Assembly (NCBI RefSeq): GCF_001874645.1
Contig: NZ_CP017886.1
Span: forward strand, 4,888,501-4,952,500
DNA length: 64,000 nucleotides
Direction of reading: 5' to 3'
Origin: Pseudomonas frederiksbergensis
GTDB lineage: Bacteria; Pseudomonadota; Gammaproteobacteria; Pseudomonadales; Pseudomonadaceae
Shown here: positions 19,134-30,128 of the stretch, one piece after another
Layout: every line of letters starts with the position of its first letter
Position numbering within the stretch: the stretch's first letter is position 1
Program-made: the position numbers and the translations under genes
Notes under the pieces: generated by a model
Told to the model about the DNA's origin: nothing
What the model saw: only the letters and a program-made list of their open reading frames with translations
Databases searched by the model: none

Positions 19134-19406
19134 GTGAACAAGTCGGAACTGATTGATGCTATCGCTGCATCCGCTGATATCCCGAAAGCTGCTGCTGGCC
19201 GTGCGCTGGACGCTGTAATCGAATCCGTCACTGGCGCTCTCAAGGCTGGCGACTCTGTTGTTCTGGTTGGTTTCGGTACTTTCTCCGTTACTGATCGTCC
19301 AGCTCGCATTGGTCGTAACCCACAGACCGGTAAGACGCTGGAAATCGCAGCAGCCAAAAAACCAGGTTTCAAAGCCGGTAAAGCACTGAAAGAAGCTGTT
19401 AACTAA
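19134..19406 (+). CDS. hupB: DNA-binding protein HU-beta
   Basis: 90 residues starting at GTG ([20 protein letters not shown]) with AAGGGG 10 bp upstream; the ATG 18 codons upstream would add non-HU sequence. The DNA-binding arm contains [21 protein letters not shown], and the protein ends [15 protein letters not shown] bends DNA and packs the nucleoid. The position after lon matches other pseudomonads. Confidence 0.95.
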   Translation: MNKSELIDAIAASADIPKAAAGRALDAVIESVTGALKAGDSVVLVGFGTFSVTDRPARIGRNPQTGKTLEIAAAKKPGFKAGKALKEAVN

Positions 19407-19458
19407 GCCTCCTCGGTTTTTTGCCTATCCGGGTCGGGGTCATTCCTGACTTGGCAGC

Positions 19459-19535
19459 GGAGCGGTAGTTCAGTCGGTTAGAATACCGGCCTGTCACGCC
19501 GGGGGTCGCGGGTTCGAGTCCCGTCCGCTCCGCCA
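19459..19535 (+). tRNA. tRNA-Asp (GUC)
   Basis: 77 nt. Acceptor GGAGCGG/CCGCTCC, anticodon loop CTGTCAC, T arm GCGGG-TTCGAGT-CCCGT and an encoded CCA. Confidence 0.95.
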
Positions 19536-19542
19536 GTTACGA

Positions 19543-19570
19543 GAAGGCGCATCCTCGGATGCGCCTTTCT
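19543..19570 (+). terminator. Terminator after tRNA-Asp
   Basis: AAGGCGCATCC / GGATGCGCCTT followed by TCTTCT. Confidence 0.8.
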
Positions 19571-19636
19571 TCTATCCGGATTCTACCCACGCTCCACGGT
19601 TGCCTAATTTGAAGTTCAACCGTTTCTGGGGGACGC

Positions 19637-21496
19637 ATGCTGCAGAATATCAGGGACAATTCACAAGGCTGGATTGCCAAAACCATTATCGGGGTCATCG
19701 TTGCACTGATGGCTTTGACCGGTTTCGACGCCATCTTCAAGGCCACCACTCACCGTAATGATGCGGCCAAGGTGAATGGTGAAGAAATCAGCCAGAACGA
19801 GCTGAGTCAGGCGGTTGATATGCAACGCCGTCAACTCATGCAACAGCTGGGCAAGGATTTCGATGCTTCCTTGCTTGATGAAAAAATGCTGCGCGAAGCT
19901 GCTCTGAAAGGGCTGATCGACCGCAAACTGTTGCTGCAAGGCGCAGAAAAATCGAAATTCGCTTTCTCCGAAGCTGCACTGGACCAAGTGATCCTGCAAA
20001 CGCCTGAGTTCCAGGTTGACGGCAAGTTCAGTCCTGAGCGTTTCGATCAGGTGATCCGTCAGTTGGGCTACAGCCGTATGCAGTTCCGCCAGATGCTGGC
20101 TCAGGAAATGCTGATCGGCCAGTTGCGTGCCGGTTTGGCAGGTAGCGGTTTTGTTACCGATGCACAGGTGCAGGCTTTCGCTCGTCTGGAAAAACAGACC
20201 CGCGATTTCGCGACCCTGAACGTCAAGGCAGATCCTGCGGCGGTGAAACTGACCGACGAAGAGGTCAAGGCCTACTACGACGAACACGCCAAAGAGTTCA
20301 TGACGCCTGATCAGGTGGTCATCGATTACCTCGAGTTGAAGAAGGCTTCCTTCTTTGATCAGGTCGCCGTCAAGGACGAAGACCTGCAAGCGCTGTATCA
20401 GAAAGAAACCGCGAACCTGGCCGAGCAACGCCGGGCTGCGCATATTCTGATTGAAGTGAATGACAAGGTGAACGAGGCGCAAGCCAAGGCGAAGATCGAA
20501 GAGATTCAGGCGCGTCAGGCCAAAGGTGAAAGCTTCGAGGCCCTGGCCAAGGAGTTCTCGCAGGATCCAGGTTCGGCTGCCAACGGTGGTGACCTCGGTT
20601 ACGCTGGCCCAGGCGTTTACGATCCTGCCTTTGAGAAAGCGCTGTATGCGTTGAGCAAGGACCAAGTGTCGGCGCCGGTACGCACTGACTTCGGTTTCCA
20701 CTTGATCAAGCTGTTGGGCGTTGAAGCACCGCAAGTGCCGAGCTTCGCCAGCCTGAAAGACAAGCTGACCAAGGAACTGAAAACCCAACAGGTCGAGCAG
20801 CGTTTTGTGGATGCGACCAAGCAGTTGGAAGACTCCGCGTTCGAAGCCTCCGATCTGGCTCAGCCAGCTGCGGACCTGAAACTGACCGTTCACACGTCCG
20901 CACCGTTTGGCCGTGAAGGTGGTGAAGGTATCGCGGCCAACCGTGCCGTGGTCACTGCCGCGTTCAGTCCGGAAGTACTGGATGAGGGTGCCAACAGCAC
21001 CGGCATCGAGCTGGATCCGGAAACTGTCGTGGTGCTGCGTGCCAAAGAGCATCGCAAGCCTGAACAGCTGCCGCTGGAAAGCGTCGCTGCGAGCATTCGC
21101 GTGCAACTGACCAAGGAGCATGCCAGTGCTGCTGCCAAGACCAAGGCCGACGAGTTGATTGCCAGTCTGCGTGATGGCAAGACGCCGCTCGATAGCCTGA
21201 GCTGGAAAGCTACCCACGCGGCAACTCGTGCTCAGGAAGGGGTTGACCCAACGGTACTGCAAGCATTGTTCCGCATGCCTAAGCCTGCCTCCAAGGACAA
21301 GCCGGTTTTCAGCAGCGTGACCCTGACTGACGGTAGTCTGGTGATCGTACGTCTGAACGGTGTGGACGAAGCCGCAGCGCCTTCTGAACAAGAGAAGGCT
21401 CAGTATCGTCGTTTCCTCGCGTCGCGCGTTGGCCAGCAAGACTTTGCTGCCTATCGCAAGCAGCTGGAGAGCCAGGCAGACATCAAGCGTTACTGA
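19637..21496 (+). CDS. ppiD: Membrane-anchored periplasmic PPIase-like chaperone PpiD
   Basis: 619 residues. The N-terminus MLQNIRDNSQGWIAKTIIGV leads into one membrane helix (about 15-33) and a SurA-like chaperone region (AAKVNGEEISQNELSQAVD onward). A parvulin domain occupies about 265-360, with AAHILIEVND, QDPGSAANGGDLGYAGPG and FGFHLIKLLG. PpiD helps outer-membrane and secreted proteins emerge from the Sec translocon. It follows hupB and tRNA-Asp as in P. aeruginosa and ends with a terminator at 21525-21560. Confidence 0.92.
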   Translation: MLQNIRDNSQGWIAKTIIGVIVALMALTGFDAIFKATTHRNDAAKVNGEEISQNELSQAVDMQRRQLMQQLGKDFDASLLDEKMLREAALKGLIDRKLLLQGAEKSKFAFSEAALDQVILQTPEFQVDGKFSPERFDQVIRQLGYSRMQFRQMLAQEMLIGQLRAGLAGSGFVTDAQVQAFARLEKQTRDFATLNVKADPAAVKLTDEEVKAYYDEHAKEFMTPDQVVIDYLELKKASFFDQVAVKDEDLQALYQKETANLAEQRRAAHILIEVNDKVNEAQAKAKIEEIQARQAKGESFEALAKEFSQDPGSAANGGDLGYAGPGVYDPAFEKALYALSKDQVSAPVRTDFGFHLIKLLGVEAPQVPSFASLKDKLTKELKTQQVEQRFVDATKQLEDSAFEASDLAQPAADLKLTVHTSAPFGREGGEGIAANRAVVTAAFSPEVLDEGANSTGIELDPETVVVLRAKEHRKPEQLPLESVAASIRVQLTKEHASAAAKTKADELIASLRDGKTPLDSLSWKATHAATRAQEGVDPTVLQALFRMPKPASKDKPVFSSVTLTDGSLVIVRLNGVDEAAAPSEQEKAQYRRFLASRVGQQDFAAYRKQLESQADIKRY

Positions 21497-21524
21497 TGCC
21501 TGACTGACTCCGTTGGTTGTAAAC

Positions 21525-21560
21525 AAAGACCCTGGCCGAAAGGCCGGGGTCTTTTGTTTT
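21525..21560 (+). terminator. Terminator after ppiD
   Basis: AAAGACCCTGGCC pairs with GGCCGGGGTCTTT (one wobble) and a TTGTTTT tract follows. Confidence 0.85.
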
Positions 21561-21769
21561 GTGCGGTTCAAGGGCTGGCTGGACTCTTTGGCCATCCAGT
21601 CGGTACGCAGCGGCTTAATTGCGGACGTTCATCGGTCATTTATGCGTGCGACTTTTTCCGGTAAACGATGGTCAGTAGACTTGTAACGCTTACAAGACAT
21701 TAATCCATGCGCCGTTACGGGGTGATCTGTTGCACAATACGCCCCGGATCGTTTTCTTCAGGATGTTCA

Positions 21770-22669
21770 ATGTTCAAATCATTCCATGTGCGTGCCGCCG
21801 GGCTGGCGTTGGTACTGGCTGCCGCAGCCGGTTGCACCAAGGACCAGGCCATCTATGAGCATGAAAATTTCGATGATTCCGGGACGTTTTCGCGCAAATA
21901 CCCGGTTACCGATATCGCTTCCTGCGAGGCGGCCCGTCGGGCATTGCTGAGCCAGGGCTACATCATCACCAGCACTGACCCGAAACTGGTCAGCGGGCAC
22001 AAGAGCTTTCAGCAGACCGGCGACACACATATGGAGATCAGCTTCAATGTAGTCTGCGCCGAAGACAGCAGCCATCATGCGACCATGTTCGCGAATGCCC
22101 TGCAGGACCGCTATGCGCTGAAGAAAACCAATAACTCCGCCAGCCTGGGCGTCGGTGTGTTGGGCTCGGTGTCGATGCCGATTGGTTCTTCCGATGACTC
22201 GATGGTCAAGGTTGCCAGTGAAACCGTGTCGTCCGGGAAGTTCTATGAGCGTTTTTTCACTCTGGTCGAGCTGTTCCTGCCGCCGGATGCGAAGAAAGCG
22301 GCGCATATCACCGAGAAGCCAAAGACCGATCTGGGTGTGCCTGAGCCCGCGGCAGCCCCCGCAGCACCTGCGCCTGCAGCGACGCCTGCACCGACTCCAA
22401 CGCCAGTGCCAACTCCGGCGCCTGTTGTGCCAGCGGCGGCCGAGCCTGTGACGGCTGTGCCAGCGGTGAGTGCGCCGATCGAGCCTGTAACCGCTGCATC
22501 GATGCCTGTCGTTTCAGCGCCTGAGTCGGCGTCGATTGCACCTGCGGGCAATGTTGAACCGACACCGACACCGACACCAGCACCTGAAGTCATTACGCCA
22601 CCGGCGAATCCGAGTTCGTTGCCGGCGCCGACCGAGCCAATTCCGGCACTGCCATCGTCCGGCAAGTAA
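21770..22669 (+). CDS. DUF2242 family lipoprotein with Pro/Ala/Thr-rich tail
   Basis: 299 residues. The signal peptide ends in an AAGC lipobox (Cys near residue 21), giving an outer- or inner-membrane lipoprotein. The DUF2242 domain covers about 25-180 (FSRKYPVTDIASCEAARRAL and SKFxERFFTLVELFL-type text). From about residue 190 the protein is a low-complexity run of Pro, Ala, Thr and Val, such as PAPAATPAPTPTPVPTPAP, likely a flexible cell-wall-spanning tail. No function is known for the family. The start is the ATG nearest the signal peptide. Confidence 0.8.
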   Translation: MFKSFHVRAAGLALVLAAAAGCTKDQAIYEHENFDDSGTFSRKYPVTDIASCEAARRALLSQGYIITSTDPKLVSGHKSFQQTGDTHMEISFNVVCAEDSSHHATMFANALQDRYALKKTNNSASLGVGVLGSVSMPIGSSDDSMVKVASETVSSGKFYERFFTLVELFLPPDAKKAAHITEKPKTDLGVPEPAAAPAAPAPAATPAPTPTPVPTPAPVVPAAAEPVTAVPAVSAPIEPVTAASMPVVSAPESASIAPAGNVEPTPTPTPAPEVITPPANPSSLPAPTEPIPALPSSGK

Positions 22670-22680
22670 GCTGAAGTCGA

Positions 22681-22706
22681 GCGCTGTCGGGGCAAGCCCC
22701 GCAGCG
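22681..22706 (+). terminator. Hairpin after the DUF2242 gene
   Basis: CGCTGTCGGGGC-AA-GCCCCGCAGCG with one bulged base, then TTTG. A weak terminator. Confidence 0.5.
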
Positions 22707-22925
22707 TTTGTTCAGAGTCGTCTGCACCACCAGAGGCTGATTTTCTTCAGCTTTTATTCGGCTTTTATTCAAAGTCTCCCGTGATAAATTCTTGAGTGCC
22801 TGCTACGTTTTATTAGCAGGAACGTTCCGCTGTGCCCGCGTCATTTTTCTTTCATGCGGGCACTTTATGCTGATGGCGAAGGTCATTGGTATAACGGTTT
22901 TAACTCGACTCAAAAGGACATCTCG

Positions 22926-23012
22926 ATGGACGATTATCAAGAAGAGCTGCTCGAATACCAGGCGTTTGAACTGGACCCACTGGAACCCGCCGAAGACGCC
23001 ACCGAGTTGTAA
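22926..23012 (+). CDS. Tiny acidic protein (28 aa), unknown function
   Basis: The reading frame runs from MDDYQEELLEYQAFELDP to EDATEL, then TAA. An AAAGGAC Shine-Dalgarno sits 7 bp upstream of the ATG. Of 28 residues about 11 are Asp or Glu and none is Lys or Arg, giving a strongly acidic peptide. It is too short for standard ORF callers. I infer it is translated; I cannot name a function. Confidence 0.5.
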   Translation: MDDYQEELLEYQAFELDPLEPAEDATEL

Positions 23013-23035
23013 CAAAGCAGCCACTGGCATGCCCG

Positions 23036-24079
23036 TCAGGCGGATTGCCTGTGACTGCGACGGAACTCACCAGGTGTCTGGTTGTTCCAGCGTTTGAAGG
23101 CGCGCTGAAAGGCTTCGGCCGAGGCAAAACCCAGTAGGTAGGCGATCTCGCCAAAGGCCAGTTCCGTGTCACGGATGTAGGTCATGGCCAGGTCGCGGCG
23201 GGTGTCGTTGAGTATGGCGCGAAATTGCGTGCCTTCTTCAGCGAGCTTGCGACGCAAGGTCCAGGTCGGCAGCTTCAGGCGTGCCGCCACTTCTTCCAGG
23301 TCGGGTTCGCGACCACCATTGAGCAAAGGCCCCAGCAACTGAGTGATGCGCTCACGCAGGCTGCGGGTGCGGGTCAATTGCTCCAGTTCCCGTTCACACA
23401 GCTTGAGCAGCAGACGCCAGGTACTCGGGCAGTGCTCGGGGTTGCGCAGCGCCAGACTGTTCAGACTCAGCCTGAGTTGATTGTGCTCGGCGCCAAACTG
23501 GAGTGGGGTGTCGCCCAGTAGCGCGTAACGCTCGCGGTAATCCGGCTCGGCGAACTCGATGTCGATGCGTTCAGCGCGCAACGGCTCAGGACTCAGGCTG
23601 GACAACTGCTGCAACCAGCCAGCGATGATTGAATCCACCACAAAGCGGTTATAGGCGTTGTACGGGCTGATGGAATAGAACCGCAGCCATGCGCCCTGGG
23701 CGTCTTCATGGAAACTCGACTGGCCCCGGTAGTTGGAGCCGTACAAGGCCTCGAAGCGAATCAGGCAACGCGCTGCTTCGCGCACGGTTGGCGCCTGAGC
23801 GGCAGTGACCCCGGCCAGCCCGACCTGGCTGAGGCGGCTGAGCTGGCCCATACGCAGACCCAGCGCCGGGTCGCCGGTCAGCTGAATCGCCGCGTGGCCC
23901 AGGCGCATGTAGCGCGGGATCGACAGCCGTGCGCCGGCTTCGGCTAACCGCGCCGAGTCGAGTCCGTATTGTTCCAGCAGCGGCTGCGGGTCCAGACCGT
24001 GGCTGCACACGGCGTCAGCCAGGCTATGGACGAAGCCGACCGACAGATCCCCGAGGCGCATCGGCAGTGGTTTCATCAT
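23036..24079 (-). CDS. AraC-family regulator (Arabinose_bd/OruR-like N-terminus)
   Basis: 347 residues. The N-terminal ligand or oligomerisation domain (about 20-210, with RMGQLSRLSQVGLAGVTAAQ) is the type found in OruR, ArgR-like and VirF-like pseudomonad regulators. The C-terminal AraC domain ends with IAYLLGFASAEAFQRAFKRW, the conserved second helix-turn-helix. Its start codon abuts the stop codon of the nitrilase-like gene, so the two are co-transcribed. The order fadH / nitrilase homologue / AraC regulator recurs in P. aeruginosa, suggesting that it controls fadH. Confidence 0.85.
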   Translation of the reverse strand: MMKPLPMRLGDLSVGFVHSLADAVCSHGLDPQPLLEQYGLDSARLAEAGARLSIPRYMRLGHAAIQLTGDPALGLRMGQLSRLSQVGLAGVTAAQAPTVREAARCLIRFEALYGSNYRGQSSFHEDAQGAWLRFYSISPYNAYNRFVVDSIIAGWLQQLSSLSPEPLRAERIDIEFAEPDYRERYALLGDTPLQFGAEHNQLRLSLNSLALRNPEHCPSTWRLLLKLCERELEQLTRTRSLRERITQLLGPLLNGGREPDLEEVAARLKLPTWTLRRKLAEEGTQFRAILNDTRRDLAMTYIRDTELAFGEIAYLLGFASAEAFQRAFKRWNNQTPGEFRRSHRQSA

Positions 24080-25210
24080 TCACAACCAGATGTTCAGCAA
24101 GCGTGCACCACGAGCTTCGCGGTCGGCGAAGTGTTGGCCATTACTGCTGAGAAAGCTCTGGCCGGCGCTGCCCTGATCCCAGAATTGTCCACGGAGGAAC
24201 ACGCTGACCCCGGCGTTGGCCTGACTGACCGGGCGCTGACTGGTCAGCGTCAGGCGATGCCAGACCTGGCCCTCGCTGAGCGAGCCGGGTTTGAGGCCGA
24301 TTTCGCTCGGGGTCGATGACCCTTTGTCGCCGCGCCAGGGTTTGTCCCAGGTATTTCGGCCGATGACAAAGGCAGGCACGGCGATCAACTGAGCGCCCTG
24401 ATCGTTGAGTTTGCGATAGTTGTCCGGGTACCAGCTGTCGTTGCCGATCAATACGCCCAGACGTCCGGCCGGGGTGTCGATGACATTGATCACTTGATCG
24501 GTGCTGGGCTGGATATAGCCCCGTTGATCGAAGGCCGGGCTCAGTTGGCGCTGCGGTTGGCCGATCGGCAAGCCATCGCGACCGAACACCAGACTGCTGT
24601 TGTACAGTGCGCCACGACCGATGTTCAGCGTGCCGTCGCTGACGCTGGGTTCGGGCAGCACGATGCTGCCCGCTACCAGGGTGATGCCGAACTCGTTGGC
24701 CAGCCCACCGAACAACGCCTGGTACTGCCTGGCCATGCTTTTGGCTTTCATGCGCAGGTGCGCGTCATCCAGGCGGCTGTTGCCCTTGGCGCTGATCAAC
24801 GCGCGCAAAAAGGTCAGGGGATTGCTCACCGCCAGCCAATTCATGGCTTCGTCCAGTGTGCTGGCTTGATACAGCTCGTCTTTCTCGCCGCTGACCATTA
24901 ACCAGGTACCGATGTGTTCGGGCAACACGACAATGGTCTTTTCGTTCAGCAGGCCCTGTTCGCGAGCCTGCTGCAGATAGGCCGCGAGCTTGCGGTGCAG
25001 GTGCTCGGGGCTTTGATAATCGGTGGGGAACAACTCGGGCTGGATGCCCAGCAGGTTGCCGCGGCCGGCAGGAATGCCTTGGTCTACAGCGAGTTTGATG
25101 CGCAGGTCCGAGAGGTAATGGCCAACCGGGCGATCAGCGGTCCACATCGCGTACGCGGCGATGACGGCGACCAACGCCATGGAGACGGTCAGATAAAGAA
25201 GTTTGCGCAT
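24080..25210 (-). CDS. Nitrilase-superfamily homologue without catalytic Cys, membrane-anchored
   Basis: 376 residues. One N-terminal membrane helix (about 3-24) is followed by a carbon-nitrogen-hydrolase fold. The Glu of the triad is recognisable (LPEHIG, Glu98). The Lys position (GQPQRQLSPAF, about 218-227) has no Lys, and the expected cysteine in VLICxD is Gly256 (GVLIGNDSWYPDN). The protein contains no cysteine at all, so amidase or nitrilase chemistry by the usual mechanism is impossible. I infer a binding or regulatory role. It is divergent from fadH and co-directional with the AraC gene that begins at its stop codon. Confidence 0.8.
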   Translation of the reverse strand: MRKLLYLTVSMALVAVIAAYAMWTADRPVGHYLSDLRIKLAVDQGIPAGRGNLLGIQPELFPTDYQSPEHLHRKLAAYLQQAREQGLLNEKTIVVLPEHIGTWLMVSGEKDELYQASTLDEAMNWLAVSNPLTFLRALISAKGNSRLDDAHLRMKAKSMARQYQALFGGLANEFGITLVAGSIVLPEPSVSDGTLNIGRGALYNSSLVFGRDGLPIGQPQRQLSPAFDQRGYIQPSTDQVINVIDTPAGRLGVLIGNDSWYPDNYRKLNDQGAQLIAVPAFVIGRNTWDKPWRGDKGSSTPSEIGLKPGSLSEGQVWHRLTLTSQRPVSQANAGVSVFLRGQFWDQGSAGQSFLSSNGQHFADREARGARLLNIWL

Positions 25211-25399
25211 GGGAAAACAGTCAGCGGCCGCGTGCAGGATTCGCCGACTAGGGTAGGCCCCATGCCGACGAATGCCAAGAGGTGCTGCGCGTTTGGATCA
25301 ATAAGTTGTCAGTTACGGTCATTGAGCGGCCGGAGGAGTGCTCATAGGCTGTTACACATGACAGAGGGGCGCCAAAGAGCGCCCACACTTCTTCCGTGA

Positions 25400-27460
<2,061 letters not shown>

Positions 27461-27486
27461 TAGAGACCGCGGGCTGCTGCTAAGAT

Positions 27487-27513
27487 GCCGGTTCTTTCCC
27501 AAAGAGCCGGCAT
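27487..27513 (+). promoter_or_regulatory. Hairpin between fadH and the PLP enzyme gene
   Basis: ATGCCGGTTCTTT and AAAGAGCCGGCAT form an 11-12 bp stem (one mismatch) whose 3' arm ends 3 nt before the next start codon. It may terminate fadH and, in read-through RNA, mask the ribosome site. Confidence 0.5.
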
Positions 27514-27515
27514 CA

Positions 27516-28448
27516 ATGCATTCTCTTTCTTTCGACTGGCTCGCTCATGCCCCCCTCGAACCCTTTCACCTGGACTGGCTCACCGCCGCCGGCATCGAGG
27601 TTGCGATCCTGCGTCTGGACCGGATCGACCCGCTGATCTCCGGCAACAAGTGGTACAAGCTCATTGATCATCTAAGGGTGGCCCGCGAGGCCGGTGCCGA
27701 AGGTGTGATCAGTCTGGGTGGCGCGTGGTCCAATCATCTGCATGCGCTGGCGGCAGCAGGTAAGCACTTTGGTTTTCCTACCGTCGGCTTGCTGCGCGGG
27801 CATCCGCAAGACACCCCGACCGTGCAGGATTTACAGGCCTTTGGCATGCAACTGCACTGGTTGGGTTACGGCGGTTATCGCGCGCGCCACGAAACGGGTT
27901 TCTGGCAGCCATGGCAAGTGCAATACCCGCATCTGCATCCAGTCCCCGAAGGCGGTGGCGGTTTGCTCGGCGCGCGCGGTTGCGAGCAAATGCTGACGCA
28001 GGCCGGCCAACAGTTGAATGCATTGGGTTGGAGTGACCATGACGGCTGGTGGCTGGCCTGCGGAACCGGTACCACGCTGGCCGGGCTGGTGCTGGCCGAG
28101 GCCCGAAGGCATCCGGTGTATGGCGTGCTGGCGGTGCCCGATGATCATGGCGTGGCGCAGCAGGTCGCGGCGATTCTCGGCGAATGCGGTTTGCCGGACG
28201 GAGGATATGAGCTGTTCGACGGCAGTCGCGGCGGTTTTGCCAAAGTCGACCCGCCGTTGCTGGCATTTATCGAAAGCTGCGAGCAGGCCAGCGGTATCCC
28301 GCTGGAGCCGCTGTACACCGGTAAAGCACTATGGGCACTCAAGCTACAGGTCGATGCCGGACGTTTTGCCCCCGGCACACGCTTGATCTTCGTGCACACC
28401 GGCGGCTTGCAGGGCCGTCGGGGTTTTGCGCCTCTCAGTCAGGGCTGA
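27516..28448 (+). CDS. PLP-dependent enzyme of the ACC deaminase / D-cysteine desulfhydrase family
   Basis: 310 residues from MHSLSFDWLAHAPLEPFHLD. The PLP-binding lysine lies in SGNKWYKL, the phosphate-binding motif is CGTGTTLAGLV, and GGAWSNHLHALAAAG matches the family's SNHAxAxA motif. The protein is shorter than true ACC deaminases (about 340) and lacks their usual EDCNSG-type N-terminal text, so a D-cysteine desulfhydrase-like or other amino-acid lyase role is more likely. The 3' end overlaps the convergent cytochrome b561 gene by about 14 bp. Confidence 0.75.
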   Translation: MHSLSFDWLAHAPLEPFHLDWLTAAGIEVAILRLDRIDPLISGNKWYKLIDHLRVAREAGAEGVISLGGAWSNHLHALAAAGKHFGFPTVGLLRGHPQDTPTVQDLQAFGMQLHWLGYGGYRARHETGFWQPWQVQYPHLHPVPEGGGGLLGARGCEQMLTQAGQQLNALGWSDHDGWWLACGTGTTLAGLVLAEARRHPVYGVLAVPDDHGVAQQVAAILGECGLPDGGYELFDGSRGGFAKVDPPLLAFIESCEQASGIPLEPLYTGKALWALKLQVDAGRFAPGTRLIFVHTGGLQGRRGFAPLSQG

Positions 28449-28992
28449 TGCGCTTGGGCGTCATCCGCAGCAGGGTGTTATCGCGCACCACGTAATGATG
28501 GTACAGCCCAGCCACGGCATGCAGGCCGATCAGCCAATAGCCGACGGTGCCAGCCAGTTCATGCCAGCCCTTGATCTGTTTGGCCAGTGGTTTGTCTTCC
28601 CCGATCAGCAATGGCAGGTCAATGCCGTAGAACATCACCTGATGGCCGTTGGCGCTGGTGACCAGCCAACCGAGAATCGGCGTGGCAATCATGAAAATAT
28701 ACAGCGCCCAGTGCATCAGCCGGGCGAGTACCGTTTGCCATTGGGGCGATGCCGGGAAGATTTTCGGAGCCCTTCCCAGGCTGCGGGCGAACAGCCGCAA
28801 CCAGACCAGCACGAACACGGTCAGGCCGAGCATGTAGTGAGCTTCCATGATCAGGGTTCGGCCGCCACTGCCTCTGGGAAACATCCCCCGCAGTTCGATA
28901 CAGGCGTAAACCACCACCAGCAGTACCAGCATCAACCAGTGCAGCGCGATTGATACGGTGCTGTAGCGAGATTCGGAATTCTTCCAGGGCAT
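28435..28992 (-). CDS. Cytochrome b561 family protein
   Basis: 185 residues with four membrane helices. Conserved haem-ligand histidines are in SIALHWLMLVLL, MEAHYMLGLTVF, KGWHELAGTVG and GLHAVAGLYHHY. The family transfers electrons from quinol at the inner membrane, often to superoxide or small periplasmic acceptors (CybB type). It is monocistronic, and the bounds of the 3' overlap with the PLP gene are within one base. Confidence 0.88.
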   Translation of the reverse strand: MPWKNSESRYSTVSIALHWLMLVLLVVVYACIELRGMFPRGSGGRTLIMEAHYMLGLTVFVLVWLRLFARSLGRAPKIFPASPQWQTVLARLMHWALYIFMIATPILGWLVTSANGHQVMFYGIDLPLLIGEDKPLAKQIKGWHELAGTVGYWLIGLHAVAGLYHHYVVRDNTLLRMTPKRISPD

Positions 28993-29139
28993 ACGTTTTT
29001 CCTCGCTTTTCAGGTCTGAAGTCTCCGTTCTTATGCGACGGAGTGCCTTAACTGTAATCCTGTTTGCGTGGATTTGCCTGAGTCAGGTCAGGCTTTCGTG
29101 CCTCATCGAGCGCTCTGGGACAGACTATTGGACAAAAAA

Positions 29140-29178
29140 CAGCGTCAGCCCCGGTTCAGGGGCCGGCGCTGTTTTGCA
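29140..29178 (-). terminator. Terminator downstream of phnX
   Basis: On the minus strand AACAGCGCCGGCCCCTGAA and CCGGGGCTGACGCTGTT pair (imperfect) with a T-rich tail (TTTTTTGTCC). Confidence 0.75.
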
Positions 29179-29191
29179 ATTGACGCGGTAA

Positions 29192-30019
29192 TCAGCTGCT
29201 TTGCGGCATCTCACCGTTGGTCAGGCGCTTGTTGATGTCAGCGATCACTTCCGGCAGGTCGGTGATGGTATCGATCATGTAGTGCGGGCGCGAACCTTCG
29301 AACAGGGCGTGAATGCGTTTGCGTTCGCTGGCGAGTTTTTCGCTGCCTAGCGCGCGATAACCGTCGTAGGTCAGGCCGAGCGCGTTGCCGGAACAGATTA
29401 GCGCGACGGTCCACATACCGGCGCGGCGACCTTCGAGAATGCCCGGCACGGTGTCGTCAACTTTCACACACGCGGCGACGTCGTCGATGCCCAGGGCGAT
29501 CACGTTGGCCAGGGCCTGCGCCGGCCATGGGCGGCCATTCGGCACTTCGTCGGTGGCGACCACGTGGTCAGCCACATAGCCGTTAGTGGCGGCCAGTTCG
29601 ACAACTTTGTCCATGACTTGCTTCGGATAACCAGAGCACGAGCCGATTTTGATCCCTTGCTGGCGCAGGTTGGCGATAGTGTCCAGGGCACCCGGGATCA
29701 GTGCCGAGTGCTCGGCGATTTTTTCGATTTGCAGCGGCATGAAGCGTTTGTAGAGGGCCGTCACGTCATCGTCGGTCGGCGTACGACCGAAGACCTTGCG
29801 ATAACGCTCGGCCACTTCGGGCTGATCGCAGAGGGTCCGAATGTGGTCCCACTTGCCCATGCCCATTGGTCCGCGGGCTTCTTCGATGGACACCTGGACG
29901 TCGAATTCGGCAAAGGCTTCGACAAAGATCCGGGTCGGCGCGAAAGAACCGAAGTCGACCACGGTGCCAGCCCAGTCGAGGATGGCGGCTTGCAGCTGAG
30001 TTGGGTTGTTGTAGTTCAT
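29192..30019 (-). CDS. phnX: Phosphonoacetaldehyde hydrolase
   Basis: 275 residues, HAD superfamily. The nucleophile Asp is in [13 protein letters not shown], the Schiff-base lysine in [11 protein letters not shown], and the later HAD motifs are [10 protein letters not shown] and KVDDTVPGI. It cleaves phosphonoacetaldehyde to acetaldehyde and phosphate, the second step of 2-aminoethylphosphonate use. It lies downstream of phnW with a REP hairpin in the 110-bp gap, which may set the ratio of the two products. Confidence 0.95.
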   Translation of the reverse strand: MNYNNPTQLQAAILDWAGTVVDFGSFAPTRIFVEAFAEFDVQVSIEEARGPMGMGKWDHIRTLCDQPEVAERYRKVFGRTPTDDDVTALYKRFMPLQIEKIAEHSALIPGALDTIANLRQQGIKIGSCSGYPKQVMDKVVELAATNGYVADHVVATDEVPNGRPWPAQALANVIALGIDDVAACVKVDDTVPGILEGRRAGMWTVALICSGNALGLTYDGYRALGSEKLASERKRIHALFEGSRPHYMIDTITDLPEVIADINKRLTNGEMPQSS

Positions 30020-30068
30020 GTCTCAAATCCTGTAATTGGGGGAATGATGAGCAAAGCCATGACTCGGT

Positions 30069-30116
30069 CCGTAGCCGCTGTCGAGCCTGCGAGGCTGCGT
30101 TCGACAGCGGCTACGG
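30069..30116. repeat. REP-like palindrome between phnW and phnX
   Basis: CCGTAGCCGCTGTCGA and TCGACAGCGGCTACGG are perfect inverted arms around GCCTGCGAGGCTGCGT. This is a different REP subtype from the GTAGGAGCTGCC elements elsewhere in the window. Confidence 0.8.
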
Positions 30117-30128
30117 ATCGGTAAAAAG

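Noticed and set aside
19661..21595. 644-codon minus-strand frame opposite ppiD
   Set aside because: A shadow frame: no ribosome site, no recognisable domain, and it spans the ppiD terminator.
22308..22583. Minus-strand Gln/Ala-rich frame opposite the DUF2242 tail
   Set aside because: It arises from the Pro/Ala/Thr low-complexity codons of the real gene read in reverse.
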